From: Nyssa sinensis
Taxonomy: Eukaryota > Streptophyta > Magnoliopsida > Cornales > Nyssaceae
DNA length: 64,000 nt
Reading direction: 5' to 3'
NCBI GenBank assembly: GCA_008638375.1
Contig: CM018048.1
Span: 2,466,440-2,530,439, forward strand
Below the pieces are notes generated by a model that had not been told where the DNA came from, ran no database searches, and saw nothing but the letters and a program-made list of their open reading frames with translations. Below, in pieces: positions 1 to 32,703 of the stretch. How positions within the stretch are numbered: position 1 is the stretch's first letter; every line of letters starts with the position of its first letter. Both the position numbers and the translations under genes were made by a program.

Positions 1-607
1 TATTCAAGAGGTAAAACAAACAACAAACAATTGCAACTCTTATAAATCAAGAAAGGATGCTATGCCAACAACACATGGCCCAAACTTGATCCCTGCAGTA
101 AAAAGGACTTAGCATAGATGTCTTTCAAACTTTAAGGTTGAAAGCCCCACATCTCAAAATGCTTCTATTTAACTCTTGGCAAACATGGATAATAAGAAAA
201 TTAGGGGAAGCTCTACAACTAACCCGTTACTTCATCTTTGACTCTAATCAACCATTTGTAGAAGAAGTTCATTGCAGTATCCAGCGTCACCAAAGAAACT
301 CCAAACAGGGAGATCGAAAGATTCTGAAGCTCTCAAGCCAGAAACAGTGAAATAAAAGATGATACACAAATTTAGCATCCATCTTGGTCATACCCAGATT
401 TCCCATTATTTACTAATTAAATGGTCCACTATAAAAAATTAAGAATGTTGGTAATTGGTTTGGTATGTAATGTTGGCAACCTAACTGGAACCTTTTTTTT
501 TCTAGTAAATTCATCAGGTAGGACCTTATTAGGCATTCCACAACTTTTAGGGCTCCATATCATCCATCACTTTTGATTATAACAACAAAGATTCACAACA
601 AATGTGC
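1..607. other. 3' flank of the ABCC gene
   Basis: AT-rich sequence downstream of the transporter stop codon. It probably carries the 3' UTR and polyadenylation site, but I see no distinct gene or repeat in it. Confidence 0.5.
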
Positions 608-19519
<18,912 letters not shown>

Positions 19520-20160
19520 AATTGTAATTTGTTCTTCTTGAGTTCCAAATCTCCAAGGATTGACAAGTAAACGCTAGTACAGAAAAGGGTAAGATATTAG
19601 AAGAAGTTATTGGACAATTCATATGATTATTATCATGCAATGAGAATTAAAAACAAAAATCTGATGGTTTCATTTTTTAATGAAAAGACAACTGTTAGAA
19701 GCATGTGTTGCATTATTTCAAGTGACTTCTTGTGATTACTGATATGGTGCACTGTTTGTTTATTAGAAATTTTTTCTATGCATATTTTGAAAAAATTCCC
19801 AACAGTCAGAGAGTAGCCCTGTTCACAAACCTATGAATCATAAGTTTTGATTACTTACCGAGTGAATTGAAGCTGTTTGATTGCAGTCAGAAGGTGTCAA
19901 ATTCTTCAGCTTACGTTGGCAAAACTGAAAATCCTCAAGCTAAAGCAAGCAGCAGACAAAAATTGGTCGCTTGGAAATGCATCATTGATGCCTAAAGTTT
20001 CCAATGGAAGAACCAGCTGTTGTCAGGATGTTGCCGTCTGAAGAACTTGGAATACTGCAATAGTGTGATTGCACAATGCACACACACACCAAGATATACT
20101 TAATAAGCAGTTGCAGGGTGGGTGACATGGATGTCATATTTAGCTAAATATTATATTGCA
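19520..20160. other. 5' flank of the ABCC gene
   Basis: It holds the open extension of exon 1 up to about 19558 and probable 5' UTR or promoter sequence. No hydrophobic TMD0-like coding stretch appears on the minus strand. Confidence 0.45.
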
Positions 20161-23100
20161 CAGGCCGGTTAAAGGGTAAAGCAAGTAAAGCTCTGACTTT
20201 AGCCCCTAATTTTTTAGGCCTCATAATTTTTTTTATATTTAAAAAAATATATTTATTATAATAAAATAAATAAATCTTTTTTTCTTCTTAATTTCTCTCT
20301 TTTATTATACAACTATCACCTAATAACTACTTTTTGATAGTATTTATTATCTTCTCATTTATCTCATTTTGCTTTTTTCAATAATTAACGTTCTTATTTT
20401 TTTATTTATAAAATTCTTTCTTTAAGTCTAAAAAGTACTCTGCAACCTGTTACATGTTCTGAAAAGTACTATGCAACCTAGCATTTTAGCAACTTGCTAC
20501 ACGTTCATATTGGCTTTGGGCCTTGCTGACTTTGGTCTTTGGCGTAAGTCAAATTGACAAATTCTTCATTTTATGTTTTAGCGTTTTACATCTGTTTTGT
20601 TTACTGTATTGGACTTTGACGTTTTGCAAATGAAGCCATTTAGAGTTGGCGAGTTGTTGTGCATGAGCCGTGAAGTATTGAAAATTTTGATTAGCTTCTT
20701 TTATGTTTGCTGAATCTGAAGACTAAATTTCTCCATAATCAGGTTTTATTGTTCTAACTTTGAATTTTTTTAATTTAAAATTTATATTATCTTTTAAGAC
20801 ATATATAATTAAATTGCCTCTATTTTGTTTACTGTAATTAGCTCATTAAATCTTTGATTATTAATTTTGTATTAGCCATTAAAAATATATAAAATAATTG
20901 TTATAGATACATTTTAATTTTTATATATCAAAAGAATTTAAATGTCAACTTGAAAATATGAATCTGGTTATTCAAAACTTCAAAAAAAGAGAAGAACTGA
21001 AAATTTAATACAATCTCAAAAAGGAGCTCTTGATAATTTTTTTTACATATAATAAAAATAAATCAAAAAATATTAGTGAATGTTCCTTAAATGAACAAGT
21101 TAGTAATATAGTTGAATTAGATGATAATAAAATACTAGAACAAGAAGATGGATTAAAAAGACTCATATTGATCCTCAAACTCATGATAAGAGGTAGAGGA
21201 CCAACCTGTTAATGAATTAAATGATTTTATTCCTAAAAATATTTATGATCCAAGTCAATGGACAAATATTGATACAAATATGAGAGATTTATTAGTAGAA
21301 AGAGGTCCAATTAGAGTTAGTGATATGAATTTTCCTAAAGATAAATTCTCAAGACATTTTTCTACTACAAATTATATTCAAAAGTTGGCAAACGGTAAAA
21401 AACATGAAAGAAGATGGCTGGTTTATTCAAATGACTTGGATAGAGTATTTTGTTTTTGTTGCAAATTGTTTAATAATGTTTCCAGTACAAGTAAATTAGC
21501 TAATGTTGGCACTAGAGATTGGAGAAATCTTAGTGCTAAGCTTAAGAGTCATGAGACAAGTAATGAGCATATTACTAATATGAGTTTATGGATTGATTTA
21601 GAAATGAGATTGTTGAAAAATAAAACAATTGATAAAAATATTCAAAAACAAATAAATAGAGATAAAGAACATTGGAAAAAAGTATTATCAAGAATTATTG
21701 TTATAGTAAAAACTCTTGGTAAAAATAATTTGGCCTTTCGGGGCAAAAATGAAAAGATCTATCAAGAAAGTAATGGAAATTTTTTAAGTCTAATTGAAAT
21801 GATTGCAAAATTTGATCCGGTAATGCAAGAACATATTCGACACATTAAACAAGATAAAATTCATAACCATTACCTTGGACATAATATACAAAATGAATTG
21901 ATAAATTTGTTAGCAAATGAAATTAAAAATAAAATTGTTAAACAAATTATCAAAGCAAAATATTTTTCAATAATACTTGATTGCACTCCAGATGCAAGTC
22001 ATCAAGAGCAAATGTTTTTTATATTGCGATGTGAGGATGTTTCATCAAGTCCAATTACAATTAAAGAATATTTTTTAAAATTTTTAAAAGTAGATGATAC
22101 AACTGCAAAATGTCTTTTTGATGCTATCGTGAATGAAATAAAAAATATTGAACTTGATATTAATAATTTAAGAGGACAAGGGTATGATAATGGATTTAAT
22201 ATGAAAGGCAAACACCAACGAGTGCAAAAAAGACTTCTAGATATAAATCCTAAATCATTTTATACATCATGTGGTTGTCATAATTTAAATTTAGTACTTG
22301 GTGACATGGCTAATTCTTGTACTAAAGCTATATCATTTTTTGGAATAGTACAACGTATATACTCACTATTTTCTTCTTCTACCAAACGATGGAAAATTTT
22401 ACAAGATAATATACATGATCTAACTCTTAAACCATTATCACAAACACGTTAGGAAAGTCGTTTTGCAAGTGTAAAAGTAATAAGATTTCAAACCCCATAA
22501 ATAAGAGATGTTTTATTGAAATTAACAGAAGTTAGTGAAGATCCTAAAACTAAAAGTGAAGCTAATTGCTTAGCAACATATGAGCTTGAAAATGTTGAAT
22601 TTTTATTGGGCATGACTATTTGGTATGATATATTATTAGCTATCAACTCGGTTAGTAAAAATTTACAATCAAAAGATATGAGTATTGATATTGCTATAGA
22701 ACAATTAAAAGGTCTGCTTTCTTTTTTTTGAAATATATAGAGAATATGGATTTGCAATTGCTATGATTTTTTCTAAAGAAATTGCATTTGAAATGAAAAT
22801 AGAACATGTATTTCATGAAAAACGTATCATTCATAGAAAGAAGCATTTTGATGAGAATGATAATAATGAAACAACAAAATCACTTGAAGAATCATTTAGA
22901 ATTGATTATTTTATATACATAATAGATCAAGCAATTTTTTTACTTCAAAGTAGATTTGAACAATTTAAAGTATATGAAAATATTTTTGGTTTTCTTTTTA
23001 GTGGTAAAAAATTGAAGTCACTAGACAATGATAGTTTAAAAGATCATTGTCTTAATTTTGAATGTTCCTTAAAATATAATAATTACTCAGATATTGATAG

Positions 23101-23511
23101 TTTAGACTTATTTTCAGAATTGAAAGTTTTAAAAGAAGTTATACAAATAGAAAATAATATTTCAATCGACACACTCAATCATATAAAAAGATTTGATTCT
23201 TTTTCAAATGCATATACTGCTTATAGAATAATGTTAGCAATTTTCGTAACCGTTGCTTCGGTGGAAAGAAGTTTTTCAAAACTAAAATTAATAAAATCTT
23301 ACTTAAGATCAAAATGTCTCAAGAAAGATTAAGTGGATTGACAATGTTATCAATTGAAAAAGAAATGTTAGAAGAAATTCATTATAAAAATTTAATTAGT
23401 AATTTTGCATATCAAAAAGCTAGAAAAATAAATTTTAAATAAAAAATTTATAAAATTTTAATAAATAAAAAAAGCCTCACTTTAGGCCTTTGAATGTGTT
23501 GAGCCGGCCCT
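20161..23511 (+). mobile_element. Decayed hAT transposon (ZMYM1/DUF4371-like), 3.35 kb
   Basis: The ends carry inverted sequences (left CAGGCCGGTT, right on the reverse strand AGGGCCGGCTC; both arms continue with AGGCCT-containing words). The flanks are a perfect 8 bp direct repeat ATATTGCA (20153-20160 and 23512-23519), as expected for hAT insertion. Inside is a transposase pseudogene. Confidence 0.85.
21030..23442 (+). pseudogene. hAT transposase pseudogene (TTF-type zinc finger, hAT dimerisation domain)
   Basis: The longest piece (21280-22452) starts inside a TTF-type zinc finger (WLVYSNDLDRVFCFCCKLF) and continues through the DUF4371-like catalytic core (YFSIILDCTPDASHQEQM, then CGCHNLNLVLGDMA). 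A later piece (22763-23332) carries the C-terminal hAT dimerisation motif (VASVERSFSKLKLIKSYLRS). The frame is broken by a TAG at about 22450 in a TRWESR-like context, a TAA at about 22498 in an APQIRD-like context, and shifts near 21180, 22730 and 23310. It is therefore inactive. This family gave rise to domesticated ZMYM1-like host genes, but here the damage argues against domestication. Confidence 0.88.
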
Positions 23512-23940
23512 ATATTGCAACAGTCAGTATTTTTCCTACTAGTAGACTGTTAGTTAGTGTCAGTCCATTTAATTAATGGACTGCAATGACTGATATGGAT
23601 TATCAACTTCAAAGAATTGGGAAAAGGTTTTGTTGAGTTGAGTTGAATGACTGATATTTGATTATAAACGTGCATGCTTTGTGTCACTCAACAAATATCT
23701 TTCATGATAGTTACTTGGGCAGAGATTGATTAAGTTCTTTTCCCACTTTTAGTTTTCTTTACTGAAGCTCTATCTAGGACCATGTATTCTGTTGAATTGA
23801 GGGTCCTTAGTTACATCTCTTTCTGCAGCTTCTAGCCTTCAACGAATGCTTTTTTCCTGTTCTCCTCTTCTTCTCATAGAGAATTAAATTATGTTTGGAA
23901 GAAAGGAAAGGAGAGATATAGAGGGAAAAGAAAACAGAAC

Positions 23941-24240
23941 GTGGGGCCAGTTCTCTCATGTCGGGGAGTTCTTTATGGAGAAAGATGGGTTTCCTCTAGG
24001 AATTTTTTGTTTCTTCTTCTTCCGCTGTCTCTTTGTTGTTTGAGCTGTTTGGAGTTTGGGTTTTGCTTTGTCTGTGTTTTGATGTCGTCTGTGATTTTGT
24101 TTAGGTTCCTCTGTTTTGTTCTCTTGATTCAGAGTGGTGTTTTGTCTGGTTGGTATTGTGATTTGGTTGCTGTTTAGTTGAATGTTTGTCCATTGCTTTG
24201 TTTTCTTAATAAAATTTTGAATTACCCAAAAAAAAAAAAT
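23941..24240 (+). mobile_element. Possible 3' tail of a LINE-type retroposon
   Basis: A TG-rich segment ends with TTCTTAATAAAATTTTGAATTACCC and then 12 A residues. A T/G-rich 3' UTR, a polyadenylation signal and an A tail are typical of 5'-truncated plant LINEs. The open frame across it has no recognisable domain. No target duplication was found. Confidence 0.35.
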
Positions 24241-27200
24241 TCAAAAGTATCAATAGAAAATATTTTTTATTGAGATTGAAGAGTGATTTTTTAATCAACA
24301 GTAAAGATTCTCTATTTTAATAATTTTGAAGTGTAATATTTTGTTTGTCCTCTTATCAATAGAAAAGATTCGTTCCTCTCATTTTCTTTCCTAATAAACG
24401 CCAAATAAGAAAACACATTATATATATATATATATATATATATATTAAGAATAATTAGTATCAGTCCATTTATTTTTATTTTATAAATGACAAACTACTC
24501 TTTGAGTAGGAACAATCACTTTTGGCCATTTATGTCTCTCTCGGTCCTTTTCTCTCATCGTCTCTCTTTTCTTTTTGGTAAAGTTATTCTTATACAAATA
24601 GACCAATTGACTAATCTTAGTCCATACAAATTCTGCAATTGGAAACAAGCTAATGTCATCAATCAAGAAAGAAATGACAAAGAGTTCATGATCATCATCG
24701 TCCACAAAACCAATCAAATCAACAAACACAATTAAGTCAATCTCTCAAAAATCACTGTACCCAACCATGCCCTCTCATTCAAATATCTCTCCTTCCCCAT
24801 CAATTGACCTCCCAGAAATCTCATCCCAACTCCCCCAGAAATCCTTTTAAACAATCAATCTTTGAAAGAAAAAAAAAAAGTTGCATAATGTTCTACACGT
24901 TCAAGGCTTTCTGCACAGTTTGAGAAGGTGACCAGTTCAAAAGCAAGACAGAGAGACAAAATATAACCCTTTTGCTGGATGAAACAATTAATTTTAACTA
25001 TTTTGTTGTACTGAAACAGTTAAATTTAACCGTTTTGCTACATAGAATTTTGCTGTTTTGTTGCATTTTTTTTAAAAAAAAATTCATATATAATTTGGCT
25101 TTTATTTGATAAATCTTAATTTTTAGAACCTAAATATATACATTTTATTAAAAATGAATTTATTATTTGTAAGTTATTTGATTTTGATTTTTTTTTTTTA
25201 AACACTAGAACAATTCACAATTCTATGAGAAGAATAAAGGGTATTTAAGTCAAAAAATAACCAAGGGACTTTTAGGTTTAAAGTAGTTGATGTTCGAGCC
25301 GTTCTTAATTTTTAACTTATTTATGAACCTATGGCCGAAAAATCCTTTTTTTTTTTTAAACCAAAGGAAGGAAAGAGAGAGTGCATGACATAGAAGGCTT
25401 TAAATCCACTTCAAAAGAGCTTAACTTTTAAAGGAAAATGGAGTCTTAAATACAACAAACGTACTAATCTTTTACCCGATGTATAATTATGATTCTTTTC
25501 TTTTTTCCAATGGAATGAATGAGAGAGTACAAGACATAGAAAACTTTAAATCTACTAAATTCACCTCAAAAGGGACTTAACTTTTGAAGAAAGAGTGGAC
25601 ATTGAATCAACAATCGAGAAATTAATCCTTCTCTTCTATCAACTTTTTCCCCCTCCGAAACTATCTAACTTTGTGTTGATGTTGAATCAACAATCGAGAA
25701 ATTATTCCATATCAATTATTATTTAAATATTTATAATTTTATATATAACTTATTCATAAGTCGTCACACTATGTGACAATCATATGAAATAACTTTTTTA
25801 ACTAGTTCTCCTTATTTACAGATTCGTTACATTTAAATTTTAATACGATCACCAATATCGATCTCAACCCGCTTTCGACATGACATGTTATTCTCTAATT
25901 GGTTGCATGCATTAAAACACACATTTATTAAAAGTAACAATATAGAAATAATAACAATAATGGAAGAAAGATAAAACTAATGACTCAGTATAATTAATTA
26001 GTGTTGCTTTGCTCAATTTCTCCAAATGTGGAACCCAACACATCTTGAATGTGGTCTCAAACTCTCAGTTGTCAAGAATACAACATTATTTCTCACTTGT
26101 CCCCTCCTATCAGCTTTCAATGCATCATAAATGATATTCAAAGATACAATTTTCAATACACTTTTTTTTTTCTCTTTTTGACAACAAAACACAAAAAAAT
26201 AAAAAATAAAAATTTTAGAAACAAATGGAAGCAAAGGTGAAATAGAAAGAAAAAAATGAAAAAGGAAAAGGGAAAGGGTCATTGAGGGGCAATGTCAAAT
26301 CAAAGGTCCTACTTCTCCACTAAATGCAATAATAACCTAAAGCATCGTAATTCCACAAAAAGAGAGAGAAAAAAAAACAAAAAACAAAAAGGGTCTCCTT
26401 CCCAGGCTGGTGAGAAAATGAAATCAGAGAGGGTAAATTCCGTCATTTTATTTTTTATATATACACAACTCTGATTCGAATTGCTGTATATTAAATTTTA
26501 CATTTTAGCTCCGAATTTGCTACTACTAGTAGATAATCTATTCTACTTTACGACCAAGAAATCGAGAAATTATTTTATAAATTACTTCAGTTACAATTTA
26601 CCGACTAGACAAAACTTTTTTTTATTATTTTTGTTCTTGTCTTGAGAGATGTTGATCAAGAAAAAAATGTTTATTTTTTAAATATATATTCAAACTTTTA
26701 CATCTTAAATAATATGACATTGTATTAATATTTATCATATAATTAATATATATATAATTATAAGAAATTGCTAAATCACTATCATATTATTTAAAATAAA
26801 AATTTGAAAATATATGGGATTATTGCAAGGATTTGTTGTGTGAGCTCACCACACAAGTTTGTATTTTTAAAACATGTGTAGAATGCTGATTAAACTCATA
26901 TAAAACACATGGGATGGACCTGCTGCCCCATGTTCCACTCCGTCTCTTGCATACCCTCGTACACTTTAGGGTGGGGCCACAGATATCAGAGATACATCGT
27001 TGCTGGAAAATTTGAGAATATAACTCTGTTTGGTTATGAAGATCAAACATATATCAAGTTTTAACTTTTTTAAATACCTGTTTGGACGCATAGATTTTAA
27101 TTTTAAAATGTATCTTAGTTTTGTCACTTTCTTAAAATGTATCTCTGCAAAAAATCTATCACCATCCTGTCATTGTGAACTCTCTCTCTCAAAGTCACCG

Positions 27201-29399
27201 AATCTCAATCCAAAACAAGATCTCACCTCTCACCTGATACATACGCGTTTGCTCTCTCACTGATCTCGGGACGGTGAAGATTAGGAGAAAGGCAAACTAA
27301 TCTAAATAAGAGAAACTATGAGAAAAACTTCTCTTTGTTCTTTCTTTTTTGACTACACATCTTTGTAAATATCTTATTTATATAAGATGATCATGTATTC
27401 TTTTCATGCATCATAATAGTTTTGCAGAGATCACGAATCAATTTTCATGTATACTTTCAAAAAATGATAAAAGTCTATAGAAAAATCAAGAAGATTTCTC
27501 ATAATTTGGAAGAGTCAGGTCAGCTCTATTATTAGAGCCGAACTAGTAAAGACAAACTAGTGGACCAAACTAGTATAGCCAAACTAGCAAACCAATCACC
27601 TTAGCCACCAAACAACATGACGACCTGAGAGTATCACATATCTTTGACCCGAGGTTGTCTTCCCTTTCAAACTCCGGATCATCTTGTATTTTGCTAACTT
27701 ACCTTTAATCAGATAGTTTGACTCTAAGGTGTAGGTCGGAACCCATAGGTTGTATTTCTCATATTGCTAAGTTTGGATCATAGGTTTAGAGTATCTAGTT
27801 TTTCTTGAAACCAAAATATACTTGATTATATCGTAATACCCACAATGCTAAAATAGAATAAATGTTATATGTATGTGATAAAAATTATTCTCTCTATTTT
27901 AATTTGAAATAGAAAAAAGTCGGACTAGTATTGCAAAGAGCTCTAAACAAATCAAAATTAAATCTGAACTTTATTTATCAAAAAAAGTATCGTATTTTAA
28001 AAATTTTAATTCAAATATGAAGTCATTAAATATCAATTTGATTTGACAATAATATTAATATATATTATGTATATAATTTGTAAGAATGGAAACAATTCAA
28101 GCAGAGGTCAAATAGAAGTTCCTACTTAGTCCACTAAATGCAATAATAACTTAAAAAGGATCATAATTCCACAAAAGAAAAAGAAAAAAAGAAAGAAGAG
28201 GAAAGGGTCATTGAGGTGAAATGTCAAATAAAAGGTCCTACTTCTCCACTAAATGCAATAATAACCTAAAGTATCATACTTCCACAAAAGAGGAAAAAAC
28301 AGAAAATGGAAAGGGTGATTAAGATGGGATGAACTTGTCGGGCCATGTTCCACGTGCGCTATCTCTCTCAAGCTGAAAATGCACTCCATTATACTTTTTG
28401 AGTGTGGGGGCCGTAGAGATTTTTGATTGTATCCAGAACAGTGAGATGATAATATATTTATTATATATAATATGATATATTTGTTTTAATAATATATATA
28501 ATAAAATATTATTAAAAAAATATATCAAATCCATCCAAAAATACGTTCAATCTTATAACTATTAGAGAATTAAATACACCATATTTTATAATAATTTGGT
28601 GTGACCATTTTATTAAATAATTTTTTTTATTTCAGATTAAAATTGAGAAAATCATAGTGAAATTAAATGAATTCCACATGTATACCAAAAAAAAAAAAAA
28701 TGACTCTCTATTTCAATCTGAAATGAAGAGAATCTGGATCAAGTGTTTTAAGCGCTCTAAACATATCAGATTCAAATTAAATCAAGAGTGATCTTAACTT
28801 TATTTATTAAAAAAATTATCAAATTTATTAATATTTAACTCAAATTCAAATTTGTTAACTATGAGATTTGATATTATAATAATATTAATATATATTATGT
28901 ATATAAAATGTAAATTTTAAAATATATTAATTCAATTTAAGAAATTTTTAAATAATTTAATATTTAACCTATTTTAATATTTTAATATAATATATAAAAA
29001 ATTTTATATATATATTAATTTTATATTATATTTAATTGGATCATATTTATAACTTATCGAATTTGATTTATATCCGATTTATTTAACAAAAATAATTAAC
29101 AAATTCAGATAGAATCAAATCAGCATATCAAATTTGTTATATCATATCCAGATAAATGGATCGAATTTGGATCAAGATTGATCCAATGACAACACTATGT
29201 TATATATAATCAAACAATTTATATTCGGATTTAATCTTATATTTCACCCTCCTGATTTTCATTGGCCGAAAAAAATAAACACAGGTTGAATACTAGCCTT
29301 CGGGTGTCACACATAGCTCAAAATAGATATGGTTATAAGGATCTATCAGCTCTTCTAAGGTTGGCATCATTTTGTGAGATGTGTTTGAATTTAATTTTA
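24241..29399. repeat. AT-rich intergenic region with three dispersed copies of an about 100 bp repeat
   Basis: No gene is seen. A segment containing CCACTAAATGCAATAATAAC recurs at about 26263-26365, 28085-28190 and 28200-28300. A neighbouring segment with CCATGTTCCAC recurs at about 26905-27000 and 28320-28430, so a block of several hundred bases was duplicated. An (AT)n microsatellite lies at 24421-24445. Confidence 0.55.
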
Positions 29400-29887
29400 A
29401 AGTAAATTATACTGACATGTTTTGAGATTTTTGACAAATATAAGAATCTTTTATCAGATTTTTTAAATGGCACTAACCTTGCTTCTAATCTTTTTATCAA
29501 AATACCAAAAATGCCCCTTCCATTTTATTTATTTTTTCATTTTTTCAATTTTGACTAATTTTTTCTAACTATTTTTTATGTTCAAATAAATATTAATTAA
29601 AATCTTCTTTGATTAAAAAAATATAAATTATTTATCTTAATTTTATTTTTTATATTAAATGAAAAAAAAAACCTTTTAAAAAAGCTAGAAAGTGTCAGAA
29701 TTTAAAAAATTCAAAAAAAAAATTAAATGAAAGAGGCATTTTTGTCATTTTGAAAAGAAAAAGAGTTTATAGGAGAAGTTTTTGTAGTTTTTCAATAAAA
29801 GCATGGGAGGTTAGTATCATTTTAGAAAACTCAAGAGAAGTTTATGTAATTATCAAAAACTTCAGGAAAGATCAGTGTAATTTACAC
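29400..29887. mobile_element. Mutator-like MITE, 488 bp
   Basis: The ends form a terminal inverted repeat (left AAGTAAATTATACTGAC; right, reversed, GTGTAAATTACACTGATC). A perfect 9 bp direct repeat TTAATTTTA flanks it (29391-29399 and 29888-29896), the duplication size of Mutator-like elements. A second member lies at 53994-54465. Confidence 0.75.
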
Positions 29888-30387
29888 TTAATTTTATATT
29901 TCTGCATCCTCGATTGTTTTGAACAAAAAAATATTTGTTTCCTCCACTACATTATATCAAGGCAATATCTGGTGAAAAAAAACTTTATTATTATATTTTT
30001 AAAAAAAGATTCAAGGATTTATTTTTTAAACTACTCATTGGATTAAGTTTTCCTTCTATATTAGTCATGCAATTTAAAAATAAATGAAATCAAAGTTTTG
30101 CAGATATCCCATCAATATTACAATTAAAATAGGACTTATTATAATAATTTATTTTTAAAAAATAAATATTTATATAGCATTAGATATTTTATTATATTTT
30201 ATTCAATTAACACTTAATGATCATGAAAAATACTGTTAAAAATATATAAAATTTATTTTTAAAAAAATAGTGTAAATCTTTACCTAATTACTGTAAGAGG
30301 ACTCACTAAATTAATCTTGGACTATTTATATCATATTTTTCCATAATACATAGGACTACAATTAATGTCATTAATTGAAATGAATAT

Positions 30388-30580
30388 TATTGATGAGGAG
30401 TGGATCAGTTGGTCTTGGAGTTTCTTGCAAAATGCTTACTTAGTGGGAGATTTCGGATTCGATTTTCCTTTCTCCCTAAAGACCAGTCCATCTCTCAATA
30501 AAGTTCGTACTCGGTTCAATGTTGGGTACGGATTTTGACATTGTCCGACTATTATTGTGTAAAGATGGTAGGGGAAATTT
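30388..30580 (+). mobile_element. tRNA-derived SINE-like element
   Basis: The segment begins GGATCAGTTGG (A-box-like, about 30402) and has GGATTCGATTTTC (B-box-like, about 30455) some 50 bp further, the spacing of an RNA polymerase III internal promoter. No clear A tail or target duplication was found. Confidence 0.5.
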
Positions 30581-31124
30581 TCTTAAAGCTATAACTCTTA
30601 AAATTTTATTTAAGAAATTGTATTTCAAATAATGTCAAAGTATTTTAAAAAATTAGAATAAAAATGTGAAAACTATAGAATATTTTCACTAGCTTCCCTC
30701 AAACTTTTTAATCTTCTGTTTTAAACAAAGTAGTAATCCTCTCAGATTTAATTTTTAGTCATTAGTTTGATTAGTTGATAATTTTTCATATATTTTTAAG
30801 GTGATATATATATATATATATGAATTGAAGTTTTTAAAAATTGACAAATTTTCAATTTGATTATTTCAAATAGGCTATAGATAAAATTTGAATTTTATAA
30901 AGATTCACAAATTAATGTGATAGTGTTACCATTTGTCAGGGGTTGGGTGGGGTGTGATGTTGGGCATTATTTTGTCACATACCAAATCTGTTGGGTGAGA
31001 AAATTAACACTATAGTCCTTTCGGTCCTACTGAGACATTATTTTTGGGCCCATCACTTCTTATACAACTACATGCATAAAGATAAAATGCACACACCTAC
31101 CCCCCCCCCAAAAAAAAAATCTAC

Positions 31125-31508
31125 TTAGGCTTGATCATTCAAATAAGATTCGTTTAAGCAGATATAAATTATATTTTTTTTATTCTCAATCCGAACAAAT
31201 CTTAATTCGATAAAAATATTTGTTAAAACGACTGCATATAAATTTGCACAATCCGATCCGATTCGATACATACATATAATATGTAATATATATATATATA
31301 TATAATCGATTTAAAGGTTAGAATAATTTTATAATATTTGAACATTTTTTATTGAATTTCATTATCGGATCGGATTGAATATCCAATCGTTAACCAATAT
31401 GAACTTGGATCAATCAATAAGTAATTTGTTAAATGATCGGATCGGAGATTTTTCTTAACAAATCAGATTCGGATTATCCTTGATCTAACCAATCCGTTTA
31501 CATGCCTA
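31125..31508. mobile_element. MITE-like element with CGGATCGGAT words
   Basis: It starts near TAGGCTTGATC and ends, reversed, TAGGCATGTAAACGGATTGG, with an AT-rich core and inner GATCGGATCGG words. It resembles the MITE interrupted by the retrotransposon. No target duplication was identified. A more diverged relative may lie at about 29040-29200. Confidence 0.4.
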
Positions 31509-31784
31509 CACCCCACCCACCCAACAAGATGATGGTGGAGAGAAAGAACACAAAACACGAAATAAAATAAACAAACAAGAAAAATCAATTCATTTTTCAA
31601 TCTTGTACACAATTGAAATAATCTAAGTAATAAATAAGTTCCGCAATTCTCCAACAAAAATTATGTCTAACTCCCAATGAAAGCATTGGCTCTCCCCCAA
31701 AATTGAGAAACTAACAAATATAAGCTTCTTGTTCTAAATATAGGCCAAGTTGGGTAGGCCCACAACCGCATTGCTCAACTCTTA

Positions 31785-31945
31785 GGCTATGTTTAGTATG
31801 GTAAAATGGACATTTCATTCAAAATAATTCCAAACATTCTTTTGGTTCAATTGAGTAATCCATATTCCATCTCACGTCATTTTCATTCCATTCTATATTT
31901 CATTCAATGAAATGACTATTTCATTCCTATGTATCAAACATAGCC
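31785..31945. mobile_element. Tourist/Harbinger-like MITE, 161 bp
   Basis: Its ends are GGCTATGTTTAGTA and, reversed, GGCTATGTTTGATA (12 of 14 identical). The flanks are TTA on both sides (31782-31784 and 31946-31948), the 3 bp duplication typical of this superfamily. Confidence 0.75.
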
Positions 31946-32029
31946 TTAAAAGAAGAAAAAAATTTGTCCCTTCCCTCTAAAAATCAAAATGTCAAATAAA
32001 GATAGCCAACTGCACGAGACTCCTGTCAC

Positions 32030-32150
32030 TGAAAGATTAGTCGTACCCCCCTAAGCAAAAATGTTGTTTTCGTGACTAGAACCCATGACTTTTAGGTCAA
32101 AATGGAAAGCTAAGGCCCGCCTTCAACTATTCATCTTTCCTCTTAAAGCC
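32030..32150 (-). mobile_element. Au-SINE-like remnant
   Basis: Read on the minus strand it contains GGTCAT/GGGTTCTAGTCACG (B-box-like), then AAAACAAC and GGGGTACGAC. The order matches the widespread angiosperm Au-SINE layout as I know it, though diverged. Confidence 0.45.
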
Positions 32151-32703
32151 ATGTCTGTTTCATAGATTGGATAAAGGTGGATTAACTCTCCCCTCTACTA
32201 ATAATAATAGGATTAGTAATCTCAATCCTCCCCTCCCATTATTTTATCTACACTATAGGTCATTATTTACTCCTGGTATTATTAGTGAGCCCGTTTATTT
32301 TAAAATTAATGATCTTTGTAACAAGAATTAGAGAAAAAGAGAGAAATTGACATTAAGAATTTACGTGATTCAACAATGTGCCTACATCTACGAGTACGGC
32401 TATCTACACCCCCAAACCTATTATTTGTCCCTTGCAACAAAACTAGGGTTAAGTTGCATCGATACTATGTGTTTTGCTACGCTTTGCACATAATACCTAT
32501 ATACGTAATTTACTTGTTACAATAATATAAGCCATATTTCTAATACCCTTCCTTTTTTATCCGAACACCAGCTTCACAAAGTGATCAGGACTAATTTATT
32601 CAATCCACTCCCTAAACCGACAAACAAAAATATCAACGCTCAGTTCGAATAGCCCCACTCTCTGATGAAATGAACTTGGGCTTCCTTTTGACTTACTTCA
32701 AGT

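Noticed and set aside
23941..24177. Hydrophobic 78-codon plus-strand ORF
   Set aside because: It lies in a T/G-rich stretch ending in an A tail, more like a retroposon 3' UTR than a membrane protein gene.
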